Part shown: positions 1-5,065 of the stretch, piece by piece | How positions within the stretch are numbered: the stretch's first letter is position 1 | Layout: each line of letters begins with the position of its first letter | Assembly: GCA_020866945.1 (NCBI GenBank) | Contig: JAJBVW010000143.1 | Coordinates: 1 to 5,065 of the forward strand | Direction of reading: 5' to 3' | DNA length: 5,065 nt | Source: Oscillospiraceae bacterium | GTDB taxonomy: Bacteria > Bacillota > Clostridia > Oscillospirales > Oscillospiraceae | Notes under the pieces: model-generated | What the model was told of the DNA's origin: nothing | What the model saw: only the letters and a program-made list of their open reading frames with translations | Database searches by the model: none | Translations under genes and position numbers: made by a program

Positions 1-489
1 GGGGAACTGACCCATTTTAATGGCCAGGGCCGGGCGCGGATGGTGGACGTGGGGGAGAAGCCCGCAACCCTCCGCCAGGCCGTGGCCGCTGCCACTGTGC
101 GGGTGAATCGGCACACCTTCGGGCTGATTCAGGCCGGAGGCATGAAAAAGGGAGATGTGCTGGCGGTGGCTCAGGTGGCCGGGATTATGGCTGCCAAGCG
201 GATGCCGGACGTTATCCCCATGTGTCATCCCATCCCCCTGACCGGGGTGGACGTGGCCTTTGAGATGGACGAGGAGCAATGTACCATTTCCATCACTGCC
301 GCCGCCCGCTGCACGGGCCAGACAGGGGTGGAGATGGAGGCCCTGATGGCGGCCTCTGTGGCGGCGCTGACGATTTATGATATGTGCAAGGCTGTTCAGC
401 GGGACATCGTGATAGAAAATATACATCTTGTGGAAAAATCCGGGGGTAAATCCGGGCTTTATCGGTGGGAGGAGAATCATCATGGCTAA
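1..489 (+). CDS. moaC: Cyclic pyranopterin monophosphate synthase MoaC (5'-partial)
   Basis: MoaC acts in the cytoplasm with the radical-SAM enzyme MoaA, converting 3',8-cyclo-7,8-dihydro-GTP to cyclic pyranopterin monophosphate, the first stable Moco intermediate. The reading frame is open from base 1 and gives 162 residues. It begins GELTHFN, which aligns with residues 2-8 of E. coli MoaC (SQLTHIN), so probably only the start codon is missing; the ATG at 40 is an internal Met. Adding one to the window residue number gives E. coli numbering. On that basis the known catalytic set is intact: Lys51 (in KKGD), His77 (in MCHP), Glu112 and Glu114 (in GVEMEAL), and Asp128 and Lys131 (in YDMCK). The C-terminal KSGGKSG signature is also present. 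The last 8 bases overlap the next gene. The operon promoter lies upstream of the window. Assignment is very secure. Confidence 0.97.
   Translation, partial: GELTHFNGQGRARMVDVGEKPATLRQAVAAATVRVNRHTFGLIQAGGMKKGDVLAVAQVAGIMAAKRMPDVIPMCHPIPLTGVDVAFEMDEEQCTISITAAARCTGQTGVEMEALMAASVAALTIYDMCKAVQRDIVIENIHLVEKSGGKSGLYRWEENHHG
467..474 (+). promoter_or_regulatory. Ribosome binding site of the MOSC gene
   Basis: GGGAGGAG lies inside the end of moaC, 7 nt before the ATG at 482. It fixes the start there and argues against an in-frame ATG further upstream at 428. Confidence 0.8.
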
Positions 490-916
490 GGTAGTGGCCG
501 TTTGCATCAGCACAGAGAAGGGAACGCCCAAGTTTGAAATACCTTCGGCGGAGCTGCGGGAAAATCACGGCATCGTGGGAGACGCCCACGCCGGGCCGTG
601 GCATCGGCAGATAAGCCTTTTGGGGACGGAGAGCGTGGACAAAATGCGGGAAAAATTCCCCGACCTGCCCCATGGGGCGTTTGCGGAAAACATTCTAACA
701 GAGGGCATCTGCCTTTACGCCCTGCCTGTCGGCACAAGGCTGCAAATCGGCCCTGCGTTGACGGAGGTTACGCAGATTGGCAAGGAATGTCACCAGGGCT
801 GCGCCATCCGCAAGATTACCGGGGACTGCGTTATGCCAAGAGAGGGTATTTTCGTCCGCGTCCTGACCGGCGGCGTCGTGCGGGCGGGGGACGAGATAGA
901 GATCGTATCCGAATAA
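482..916 (+). CDS. Stand-alone MOSC domain protein
   Basis: This 144-residue protein is a single MOSC domain, the fold of the C-terminal part of eukaryotic Moco sulfurase and of YiiM/YuaD-type bacterial proteins. Visible family features are HGIVGDAHAG (residues 29-38) followed by WHRQISLL (40-47), FAENI (67-71), and a cysteine-rich segment, GKECHQGCAI (100-109) and GDCVMPREGIF (114-124). It ends with the usual barrel strand GDEIEI. MOSC domains are thought to bind Moco or carry sulfur on a conserved Cys; C103, C107 and C116 are the candidates here. The position between moaC and mogA supports a role in Moco maturation, but its exact reaction is not established. The ATG at 482 is preferred because the protein then begins MAKVVAVCIS, like its family, with a good ribosome binding site. 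It overlaps moaC by 8 nt. Confidence 0.93.
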   Translation: MAKVVAVCISTEKGTPKFEIPSAELRENHGIVGDAHAGPWHRQISLLGTESVDKMREKFPDLPHGAFAENILTEGICLYALPVGTRLQIGPALTEVTQIGKECHQGCAIRKITGDCVMPREGIFVRVLTGGVVRAGDEIEIVSE

Positions 917-923
917 AGCAATC

Positions 924-930
924 AGGAGGA
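924..930 (+). promoter_or_regulatory. Ribosome binding site of mogA
   Basis: AGGAGGA sits 8 nt before the ATG at 939. A TTG at 933 in the same frame is only 2 nt from this site, too close for initiation, so the ATG is the start. Confidence 0.85.
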
Positions 931-938
931 ACTTGACC

Positions 939-1439
939 ATGGAATATACAGCGGCGGTCATCACCGTCAGCGATAAAGGCTCTCAGGGCCAGCGGGAGGA
1001 CACCGGCGGGCCGCTGGTGTGCCAGCTTTTAGAGGAGGCCGGGTATCAGGTGGTGTATACCGCCATCGTGCCGGACGAGCCGGAGTCAATACAGGCGGCG
1101 CTCCGCCTGTGCGCGGATGAAAAGGACGCGGCCCTGTGCCTGACCACCGGCGGCACCGGCTTCACCCCCAGGGATGTTACCCCGGAGGCCACCGTCGCCG
1201 TCTGCGACAAGCTGTGTCCCGGCATTCCGGAGGCCATGCGCTATGAGGGACTGAAAATCACCCCCCGCGCCATGCTCAGCCGTGCCCAGGCGGGGATTCG
1301 GGGCCGGACACTGATCGTGAACCTGCCCGGCAGTCCCCGCGCCATTCGGGAGAATCTGGAGCCGGTGCTGCCCGCCCTGGAGCATGGGCTGGAAATGCTG
1401 CGGGGCAAGGGCCGGGACTGCGCTACAGACCCGCGATGA
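939..1439 (+). CDS. mogA: Molybdopterin adenylyltransferase, MogA/MoaB family
   Basis: MogA-type enzymes activate molybdopterin with ATP to give adenylyl-molybdopterin, which MoeA uses for molybdate insertion. The 166-residue product is a normal length for a single MoCF-binding domain. Visible signatures are the N-terminal strand AAVITVSD (5-12), the molybdopterin loop TTGGTGFTPRDVTPEAT (69-85) with the conserved Asp79 and Glu83, and the second loop NLPGSPRAIRENL (128-140). Sequence alone does not cleanly separate MogA from MoaB; single-domain clostridial proteins of this kind are annotated as either, so the symbol is a best guess. Its stop codon shares four bases (ATGA) with the mobB start. 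A 22-nt gap separates it from the MOSC gene, a common partner of mogA in clostridial Moco operons. Confidence 0.93.
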   Translation: MEYTAAVITVSDKGSQGQREDTGGPLVCQLLEEAGYQVVYTAIVPDEPESIQAALRLCADEKDAALCLTTGGTGFTPRDVTPEATVAVCDKLCPGIPEAMRYEGLKITPRAMLSRAQAGIRGRTLIVNLPGSPRAIRENLEPVLPALEHGLEMLRGKGRDCATDPR

Positions 1440-1915
1440 GCCGCCCGGTCTATTCCCTGGTGGGCTGGTCGGACAGCGGCAAGACCACTATTCTGGAAAA
1501 GCTGGTTCCAGAGCTGAAAAAGCGGGGCCTGACCGTGGCTGTGGTAAAGCATGAGGGTCACGAGTTTGACATGGACATCCCAGGCAAGGACACCTGGCGC
1601 ATGACCCAGGCGGGAGCGGATGTGACCGCCATTGTCAGCGAGACCCACGCCGCCATTTTGGAAAACCGCCCCCTGACGTTGGAGGAGACGGTGGCCCGCA
1701 TCCAGGACGCAGACATTGTGCTGACCGAGGGGGGGAAGGAAGGGCCTTTCCCCAAAATCGGCGTCGTTCGGGGCAAAGGGTTGCCCCCGGTGAAGGGGGA
1801 GTACATTCTTGTGATGAGCGACGAGCCGGTGTGGACAGATGTTCCTGTGCTGCACCTGCGGGACATAAAGGGTCTGGCCAACAGGCTGATCAAGGATATG
1901 GAGGGCAGGCAGTGA
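1436..1915 (+). CDS. mobB: Molybdopterin-guanine dinucleotide biosynthesis protein MobB
   Basis: MobB is a P-loop GTP-binding accessory protein that helps MobA-type enzymes attach GMP to Moco, serving molybdenum and tungsten enzymes with a dinucleotide cofactor. The 159-residue product starts with a strand and a Walker A loop, GWSDSGKTT (10-18). It then has the MobB signature KHEGHEFDMDIPGKDTWR (38-55), AGADVTAIVS (59-68), and a Walker B-like strand DIVLTEGGK (93-101) leading into PKIGVVR (106-112). Most MobB proteins have EGFK where this has EGGK. The ATG overlaps the mogA stop (ATGA), and no good Shine-Dalgarno sequence is visible in the preceding 15 nt, so initiation probably depends on ribosomes finishing mogA. 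No mobA is in the window; it may lie elsewhere. Confidence 0.95.
   Translation: MSRPVYSLVGWSDSGKTTILEKLVPELKKRGLTVAVVKHEGHEFDMDIPGKDTWRMTQAGADVTAIVSETHAAILENRPLTLEETVARIQDADIVLTEGGKEGPFPKIGVVRGKGLPPVKGEYILVMSDEPVWTDVPVLHLRDIKGLANRLIKDMEGRQ
1900..1905 (+). promoter_or_regulatory. Ribosome binding site that fixes a GTG start
   Basis: GGAGGG within the end of mobB lies 6 nt before the GTG at 1912. It supports a GTG start for the acetyltransferase; the in-frame ATG at 1831 would lie deep inside mobB and add 27 residues unlike the family. Confidence 0.75.
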
Positions 1916-2436
1916 TTCGCAGGGCAGCGGCAGAGGATGTGGCGGGCATCGCCCGAATATACGACGAGATACACACCGAGGAGGAGGCGGGCCGGACTAC
2001 CACCGGCTGGATACGGGGCATTTATCCCACCAGCCGGACGGCGGAGGATGCTGTTCAGGCGGGGGAGATGTTTGTCCAGGAGGCGGAGGGCCGCATTGTG
2101 GCCGCCGCCCGCATCAATCAGGAGCAGGACCCGGCCTATGCCCAGGCGGTCTGGCAGACAGACGCACCGCCGGAGCGGGTTATGGTGCTGCACACCCTGG
2201 TGGTTTCCCCAGCGGCAAAGGGGCGGGGCTATGGCTCCTCCTTCGTCCGTTTCTATGAACAGTATGCCAGGGAGCGGGGCTGTCCGTTTTTGCGTATGGA
2301 TACCAACGTGCGAAACACCGCCGCCCGCGCGTTGTATAAGCGTCTCGGCTACCGGGAAGGCTCTGTTATCCCCTGTACCTTCAACGGACTGGAGGGAGTC
2401 AGGCTTCTGTGTCTGGAAAAAACGCTGGAACAATAA
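1912..2436 (+). CDS. GNAT family N-acetyltransferase
   Basis: Members of this fold transfer an acetyl group from acetyl-CoA to an amine; the substrate here is unknown. From the GTG start the protein is 174 residues and begins MIRRAAAEDVAGIARIYDEI, the usual GNAT beta1-alpha1 opening. Motif A is clear: VMVLHTLVVSPAAKGRGYG (90-108), with the acetyl-CoA pyrophosphate loop KGRGYG. Motif B follows as DTNVRNTAARALYKRLGY (130-147), with the Asn and Tyr typical of the family. A conserved-looking tail, PCTFNGLEGVRLLCLEK (154-170), marks a Firmicutes subgroup. It overlaps mobB by 4 nt (GTGA) and is followed directly by the terminator, so it is the last gene of the Moco operon. No step of Moco synthesis is known to need an acetyltransferase; it may be a passenger or act on an unrelated substrate. 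Confidence 0.9.
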   Translation: MIRRAAAEDVAGIARIYDEIHTEEEAGRTTTGWIRGIYPTSRTAEDAVQAGEMFVQEAEGRIVAAARINQEQDPAYAQAVWQTDAPPERVMVLHTLVVSPAAKGRGYGSSFVRFYEQYARERGCPFLRMDTNVRNTAARALYKRLGYREGSVIPCTFNGLEGVRLLCLEKTLEQ

Positions 2437-2438
2437 AT

Positions 2439-2469
2439 AAAAAACGTCGGCGCAGGTCGGCGTTTTTTT
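2439..2469 (+). terminator. Intrinsic terminator of the Moco operon
   Basis: A run of six A, a 7-bp stem (2445-2451 with 2456-2462), a GCAG loop and a run of seven T begin 2 nt after the acetyltransferase stop. The A and T runs can extend the stem. Two of the seven stem pairs are G-U in + strand RNA; on the - strand they become A-C mismatches, so the structure works best for + strand transcription. The two arms also read as a direct repeat, GTCGGCG (2446-2452 and 2456-2462). Confidence 0.9.
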
Positions 2470-2478
2470 CGCCCATGG

Positions 2479-2506
2479 AGGGTACACTAAATGTGTGCTT
2501 CACCCT
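2479..2506 (+). other. Bulged inverted repeat upstream of the reductase promoter
   Basis: AGGGTACAC (2479-2487) is complementary to GTGT (2493-2496) plus ACCCT (2502-2506), with a 5-nt loop and a 5-nt bulge. It ends on the first base of the -35 box, a possible operator position. It does not match an operator I recognise, and a chance origin is possible. Confidence 0.25.
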
Positions 2507-2534
2507 TGCAGGGGGCAAAACGGTGTGATACAAT
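2506..2534 (+). promoter_or_regulatory. Sigma-A type promoter of the reductase-thioredoxin-valS unit
   Basis: TTGCAG (2506-2511) and TACAAT (2529-2534) are separated by 17 nt, and TGA precedes the -10 box, making it an extended -10 (TGnTACAAT). It lies just after the Moco terminator. A perfect TATAAT at 2534-2539 is an alternative -10 box but has no -35 partner at the right distance. Transcription would start near 2541, giving a leader of only about 33 nt. Confidence 0.7.
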
Positions 2535-2558
2535 ATAATGGTTCGACAAGAATTTTGT

Positions 2559-2564
2559 GGAAGG
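2559..2564 (+). promoter_or_regulatory. Ribosome binding site of the reductase
   Basis: GGAAGG lies 9 nt before the ATG at 2574. The ATG at 2565 directly abuts it and the ATG at 2538 lies in the promoter, so 2574 is the likely start. Confidence 0.65.
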
Positions 2565-2573
2565 ATGTACCCT

Positions 2574-3407
2574 ATGAGCGGAGAAGCCTGTGACATCTTC
2601 ATCCTGGGCGGCGGCCCGGCGGGGCTTTCGGCGGCGCTGACGGCCCATGCCAGGGGACGGCGGGTCATGGTGCTGACAAACGACCCGGCGGCCAGCCCTC
2701 TTGCCAGGGCGGGGCGAATCGACAACTACCCCGGCCTGACCGGCGTTAGTGGTCTTGCGCTGCTGGAAGCCATGGTTGACGGTGTCAAGAAGCAGGGGAT
2801 AGACGTGGCCATTGGCCGGGCCACCGGCGTTATGGCCACCGGCGGGCGGTTTTATATCACCGCCGAGCAGGATTTTTACGAGGCGAAAAGCCTTATCCTT
2901 GCTACCGGCGCCCAGCAGGGGACAAAGCCCGTTCCCGGCGAGGCGGAGCTTTTGGGCAAGGGCGTCAGCTACTGCGCCACCTGCGACGGGATGCTCTATA
3001 AGGGCCGGGACGTGGCTGTGCTGGATATGGGCGGCCCCGGTCGGGAGGCGGCGGAGTTTTTGCAGAGTCTGGGCTGTCGGGTGGAATATTTTGACAAAAA
3101 ACGGGCCGGTAGCTACGTCATTTCCGGGGAGAATAAGGTGGAGGCCGTCGTCGCAGACGGGACGCCCTATCCCGTGGCGGGGGCGTTCGTCATGCGGGCC
3201 ACCATTGCGGCGGAGACGCTTCTGCCGGGCCTGACCCTGGCGGAGGGCCACATCCAGGTGGACGAGACCATGGCCGCCAGCGTATCCGGCGTGTTCGCCG
3301 CCGGGGACTGCACAGGCCGTCCTTACCAGGTGGCCCGCGCCGTGGGGCAGGGAAATATGGCTGCCCTCAGCGCGGATAAATTTTTGAAATCACAGGAAAA
3401 CCAATAA
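2574..3407 (+). CDS. Thioredoxin reductase-like flavoprotein, probably ferredoxin-dependent (FFTR-like)
   Basis: This probably reduces the thioredoxin encoded next to it. The 277-residue protein has the FAD loop GGGPAG (12-17), IDNYPG (49-54), the ATG loop (110-112), the redox disulfide CATCDG (C134, C137) and the second FAD motif FAAGD (241-245). The central pyridine nucleotide domain is abnormal. Where NADPH-dependent TrxB has GGGNSA or GGGNTA, this has DMGGPG (151-156). Where they have HRRxxFRA, this has DKKRAGS (174-180). About 30 residues that normally follow are missing, which explains the length against about 310 for typical TrxB. Clostridial FFTRs are known to lack these NADPH motifs and take electrons from ferredoxin, so that electron source is inferred here, not shown. 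A diverged TrxB with another donor is possible. A 20-nt gap precedes the thioredoxin gene. Confidence 0.88.
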   Translation: MSGEACDIFILGGGPAGLSAALTAHARGRRVMVLTNDPAASPLARAGRIDNYPGLTGVSGLALLEAMVDGVKKQGIDVAIGRATGVMATGGRFYITAEQDFYEAKSLILATGAQQGTKPVPGEAELLGKGVSYCATCDGMLYKGRDVAVLDMGGPGREAAEFLQSLGCRVEYFDKKRAGSYVISGENKVEAVVADGTPYPVAGAFVMRATIAAETLLPGLTLAEGHIQVDETMAASVSGVFAAGDCTGRPYQVARAVGQGNMAALSADKFLKSQENQ

Positions 3408-3410
3408 GCA

Positions 3411-3416
3411 AAGGAG
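3411..3416 (+). promoter_or_regulatory. Ribosome binding site of thioredoxin
   Basis: AAGGAG lies 11 nt before the ATG at 3428, slightly longer than usual spacing but the only purine-rich site in the gap. Confidence 0.65.
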
Positions 3417-3427
3417 CTTGAAGATAT

Positions 3428-3730
3428 ATGAGCGCAATAAACCTAACAGCGGAGACCTTTGGTGAGGCCATCGCCTCCGGGGTGACGCTGGTGGACTTCT
3501 GGGCGACTTGGTGCGCCCCCTGCCGTGCCCAGGGGCCGGTGGTAGAGGAATTTGCCGCAAAACAAGACCGGGTCAAGGTGGGAAAGGTAGATGTAGACGC
3601 CCAGCCCTCCCTGGCGCAGCGCTATGGCGTCATGTCCATCCCGACCCTGATTGTCTTTGAAAACGGAGAGGAGATCGCCCGCCAGGTGGGGATGTCCTCC
3701 ATAGAGGAAATCGAGGAAATGTGTCAATGA
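3428..3730 (+). CDS. trxA: Thioredoxin with a WCAPC active site
   Basis: A small cytoplasmic dithiol-disulfide oxidoreductase of 100 residues, slightly shorter than the usual 105-110. The active site WCAPC (28-32) follows LVDFWATW, with the buried Asp23 in its usual place. The cis-proline loop is SIPT (70-73, Pro72), followed by LIVFENGEEI. The common motif is WCGPC; the Gly-to-Ala change at residue 30 lies between the two cysteines and could affect redox potential or partner choice. An extra Cys is found at position 99, next to the C-terminus. It lies directly after the reductase, so the two genes very likely encode a matched pair. Its stop overlaps the valS start by four bases (ATGA). Confidence 0.95.
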   Translation: MSAINLTAETFGEAIASGVTLVDFWATWCAPCRAQGPVVEEFAAKQDRVKVGKVDVDAQPSLAQRYGVMSIPTLIVFENGEEIARQVGMSSIEEIEEMCQ

Positions 3731-5065
3731 AAGAGTTACCGAAGCAATACGACCCCAAACAGGTGGAGAGCCGCATCTATCAGATGTGGCTGGACGGGGG
3801 CTATTTCCACGCCAAGCGCGACCCGGAAAAGAAGCCCTTCACCATCGTCATCCCGCCCCCTAACGTCACCGGCCAGCTCCATCTGGGCCACGCTGTGGAC
3901 GAGACCATCCAGGACGTACTCATCCGCTATAAGCGGATGAAGGGCTATTCCGCCCTCTGGGTGCCGGGCTATGACCACGCGGGCATCGCCACCCAGATCA
4001 AGGTGGAGGAAAGCCTCCGCAAGGAGGAGGGCCTGACCCGCTTTGATCTGGGCCGGGAGAGATTCCTTGACCGGGTGTGGGACTGGAAGAATAAATACGG
4101 CGACCGCATCGTTACCCAGCTCAAGACCCTGGGTTCCTCCTGCGACTGGGAGCGCCAGCGCTTCACCATGGACGAGGGCTGCTCCAAGGCCGTGCGGGAG
4201 GTATTTTGCAGCCTGTACGAAAAGGGCCTTATCTATAAGGGCAAGCGCATCATCAACTGGTGTCCCCACTGCACCACCGCTCTATCCGACGCGGAGGTGG
4301 AGTATGAGGAAAAACCCGGCCACCTGTGGCATATCCGCTATCCCCTGACGGACGGATCCGGCTATGTTATCATTGCCACCACCCGGCCTGAGACCATGCT
4401 GGGCGACTCCGGCGTGGCCGTGAATCCTGAGGATGAACGGTATACGGATCTGGTGGGGAAGACCTGCACCCTGCCCCTGGTGGGGCGGGAGATCCCCATC
4501 GTGGCAGACGAGTACGTAGACATGGCCTTCGGCACCGGCTGCGTGAAGATGACCCCCTGCCACGACCCCAACGACTTCGAGGTGGGCCTGCGGCATAATC
4601 TGGAGCAGATCCTTATCCTGGACGGGGACGGCAAAATCATCAACGGCGGCAAGTATGACGGCATGGATCGCTATGAGGCCCGGAAGGCCATCGTGGCCGA
4701 CCTGGAGGAGCAGGGCTATCTTGTGAAGGTGGAGGATCACGTCCACAACGTGGGTACCTGCTACCGCTGCCACAGCGACGTGGAACCCCTGGCAAGCGAC
4801 CAGTGGTTCGTGAAGATGGAGCCGCTGGCCAAGGAGGCCATTCGCGTGGTGGAGGACGGCACGATAAAGTTCGTCCCCGAACGCTTCTCCAAAACGTACT
4901 TAAATTGGATGTACAGCGTAAAGGACTGGTGCATCAGCCGCCAGCTCTGGTGGGGCCATCAGATTCCCGCCTGGTACTGCGACGACTGCGGCCACGTTAC
5001 CGTGTCCCGGACGGACGCCTGCCAGTGCGAGGCCTGCGGGTCGAAGAACATACACCGCGACCCGG
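3727..5065 (+). CDS. valS: Valyl-tRNA synthetase ValS (3'-partial)
   Basis: ValS charges tRNA-Val and hydrolyses mischarged Thr-tRNA-Val. The frame stays open to the window end and gives 446 residues, about half of the usual 880. It begins MKELPKQYDPKQVESRIYQM, the standard N-terminus. The class I HIGH motif is HLGH (52-55) within PPPNVTGQLHLGHA, followed by PGYDHAGIATQ (80-90). The CP1 editing domain shows TTRPETMLGD (218-227) and FGTGCVKMTPCHDPND (268-283). QWFVKM (359-364), ISRQLWWGHQIPAWYC (403-418) and a zinc-type cysteine cluster (C418, C421, C434, C437) follow. The KMSKS loop and anticodon-binding part lie beyond the window. Initiation overlaps the thioredoxin stop (ATGA) with GAGG at 3713-3716, 10 nt upstream. 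No T-box leader is visible. Confidence 0.97.
   Translation, partial: MKELPKQYDPKQVESRIYQMWLDGGYFHAKRDPEKKPFTIVIPPPNVTGQLHLGHAVDETIQDVLIRYKRMKGYSALWVPGYDHAGIATQIKVEESLRKEEGLTRFDLGRERFLDRVWDWKNKYGDRIVTQLKTLGSSCDWERQRFTMDEGCSKAVREVFCSLYEKGLIYKGKRIINWCPHCTTALSDAEVEYEEKPGHLWHIRYPLTDGSGYVIIATTRPETMLGDSGVAVNPEDERYTDLVGKTCTLPLVGREIPIVADEYVDMAFGTGCVKMTPCHDPNDFEVGLRHNLEQILILDGDGKIINGGKYDGMDRYEARKAIVADLEEQGYLVKVEDHVHNVGTCYRCHSDVEPLASDQWFVKMEPLAKEAIRVVEDGTIKFVPERFSKTYLNWMYSVKDWCISRQLWWGHQIPAWYCDDCGHVTVSRTDACQCEACGSKNIHRDP

Noticed and set aside
598..936. A + strand 112-codon frame inside the MOSC gene
   Set aside because: Out-of-frame shadow of the MOSC gene with Arg- and Gly-rich, motif-free translation.
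1558..2487. A 309-codon open frame on the - strand across mobB, the acetyltransferase and the terminator
   Set aside because: It is antisense to two secure genes, spans the terminator, and its translation has no recognisable domain. Long antisense frames are expected in GC-rich coding DNA.
2475..2528. A 17-codon ORF (ATG 2475 to TGA 2528) in the gap before the reductase
   Set aside because: It lies upstream of the predicted transcription start, overlaps both promoter boxes, and follows a terminator with no ribosome binding site.
2437..2573. T-box or other riboswitch before the reductase-trx-valS unit
   Set aside because: The gap is only 136 nt and holds a terminator and a promoter, leaving a leader of about 33 nt. 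No T-box consensus (TGGNACCGCG) is seen.
2538..2573. Upstream starts (ATG 2538 or 2565) for the reductase
   Set aside because: ATG 2538 overlaps or precedes the predicted transcription start, and ATG 2565 directly follows the ribosome binding site with no spacer. The residues they add do not resemble the family N-terminus.
2487..3251. A 254-codon open frame on the - strand opposite the reductase
   Set aside because: Low-complexity composition rich in Arg, Gly, Pro and Ala, no recognisable motif, and fully antisense to a gene with clear family motifs.

Overview
The window is GC-rich (about 60% by eye) and fully covered by tightly packed genes, all on the + strand. Gene content and protein style suggest an anaerobic Firmicute of class Clostridia, probably a high-GC gut lineage such as Oscillospiraceae. 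The pointers are the clostridial type of MOSC protein, a short thioredoxin reductase without NADPH motifs next to a WCAPC thioredoxin, and AGGAGG-type ribosome binding sites. The taxonomic call is an inference from protein style, not from a database match.

Left block (1-2470): the end of a molybdenum cofactor (Moco) operon. In order it holds moaC (only the start codon region is missing), a stand-alone MOSC domain protein, a MogA/MoaB-family molybdopterin adenylyltransferase, MobB, and a GNAT acetyltransferase. moaC/MOSC overlap by 8 nt, and mogA/mobB and mobB/GNAT by 4 nt each (ATGA and GTGA), so translation is probably coupled. Together they make cyclic pyranopterin monophosphate (MoaC), adenylylate molybdopterin (MogA), possibly handle sulfur or cofactor (MOSC), and support guanylylation of Moco (MobB). 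The acetyltransferase has no known place in the pathway. An intrinsic terminator (2439-2469) closes the block.

Right block (2506-5065): a new transcription unit with a recognisable extended -10 promoter (TTGCAG, 17 nt, TACAAT). It encodes a 277-aa thioredoxin-reductase-like flavoprotein, a 100-aa thioredoxin, and the first 446 codons of valyl-tRNA synthetase (valS), whose start overlaps the thioredoxin stop by 4 nt. The reductase keeps the FAD site and the CATC redox centre, but its pyridine nucleotide domain is shortened and lacks both NADPH signatures. It therefore resembles the ferredoxin-dependent flavin thioredoxin reductases (FFTR) known from clostridia. No T-box leader is visible ahead of valS, and there is no room for one in the 136-nt gap before the reductase.

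I see no mobile element, CRISPR array, tRNA or rRNA. The most interesting points are the probably NADPH-independent reductase with its partner thioredoxin, and the embedding of valS in that redox unit.
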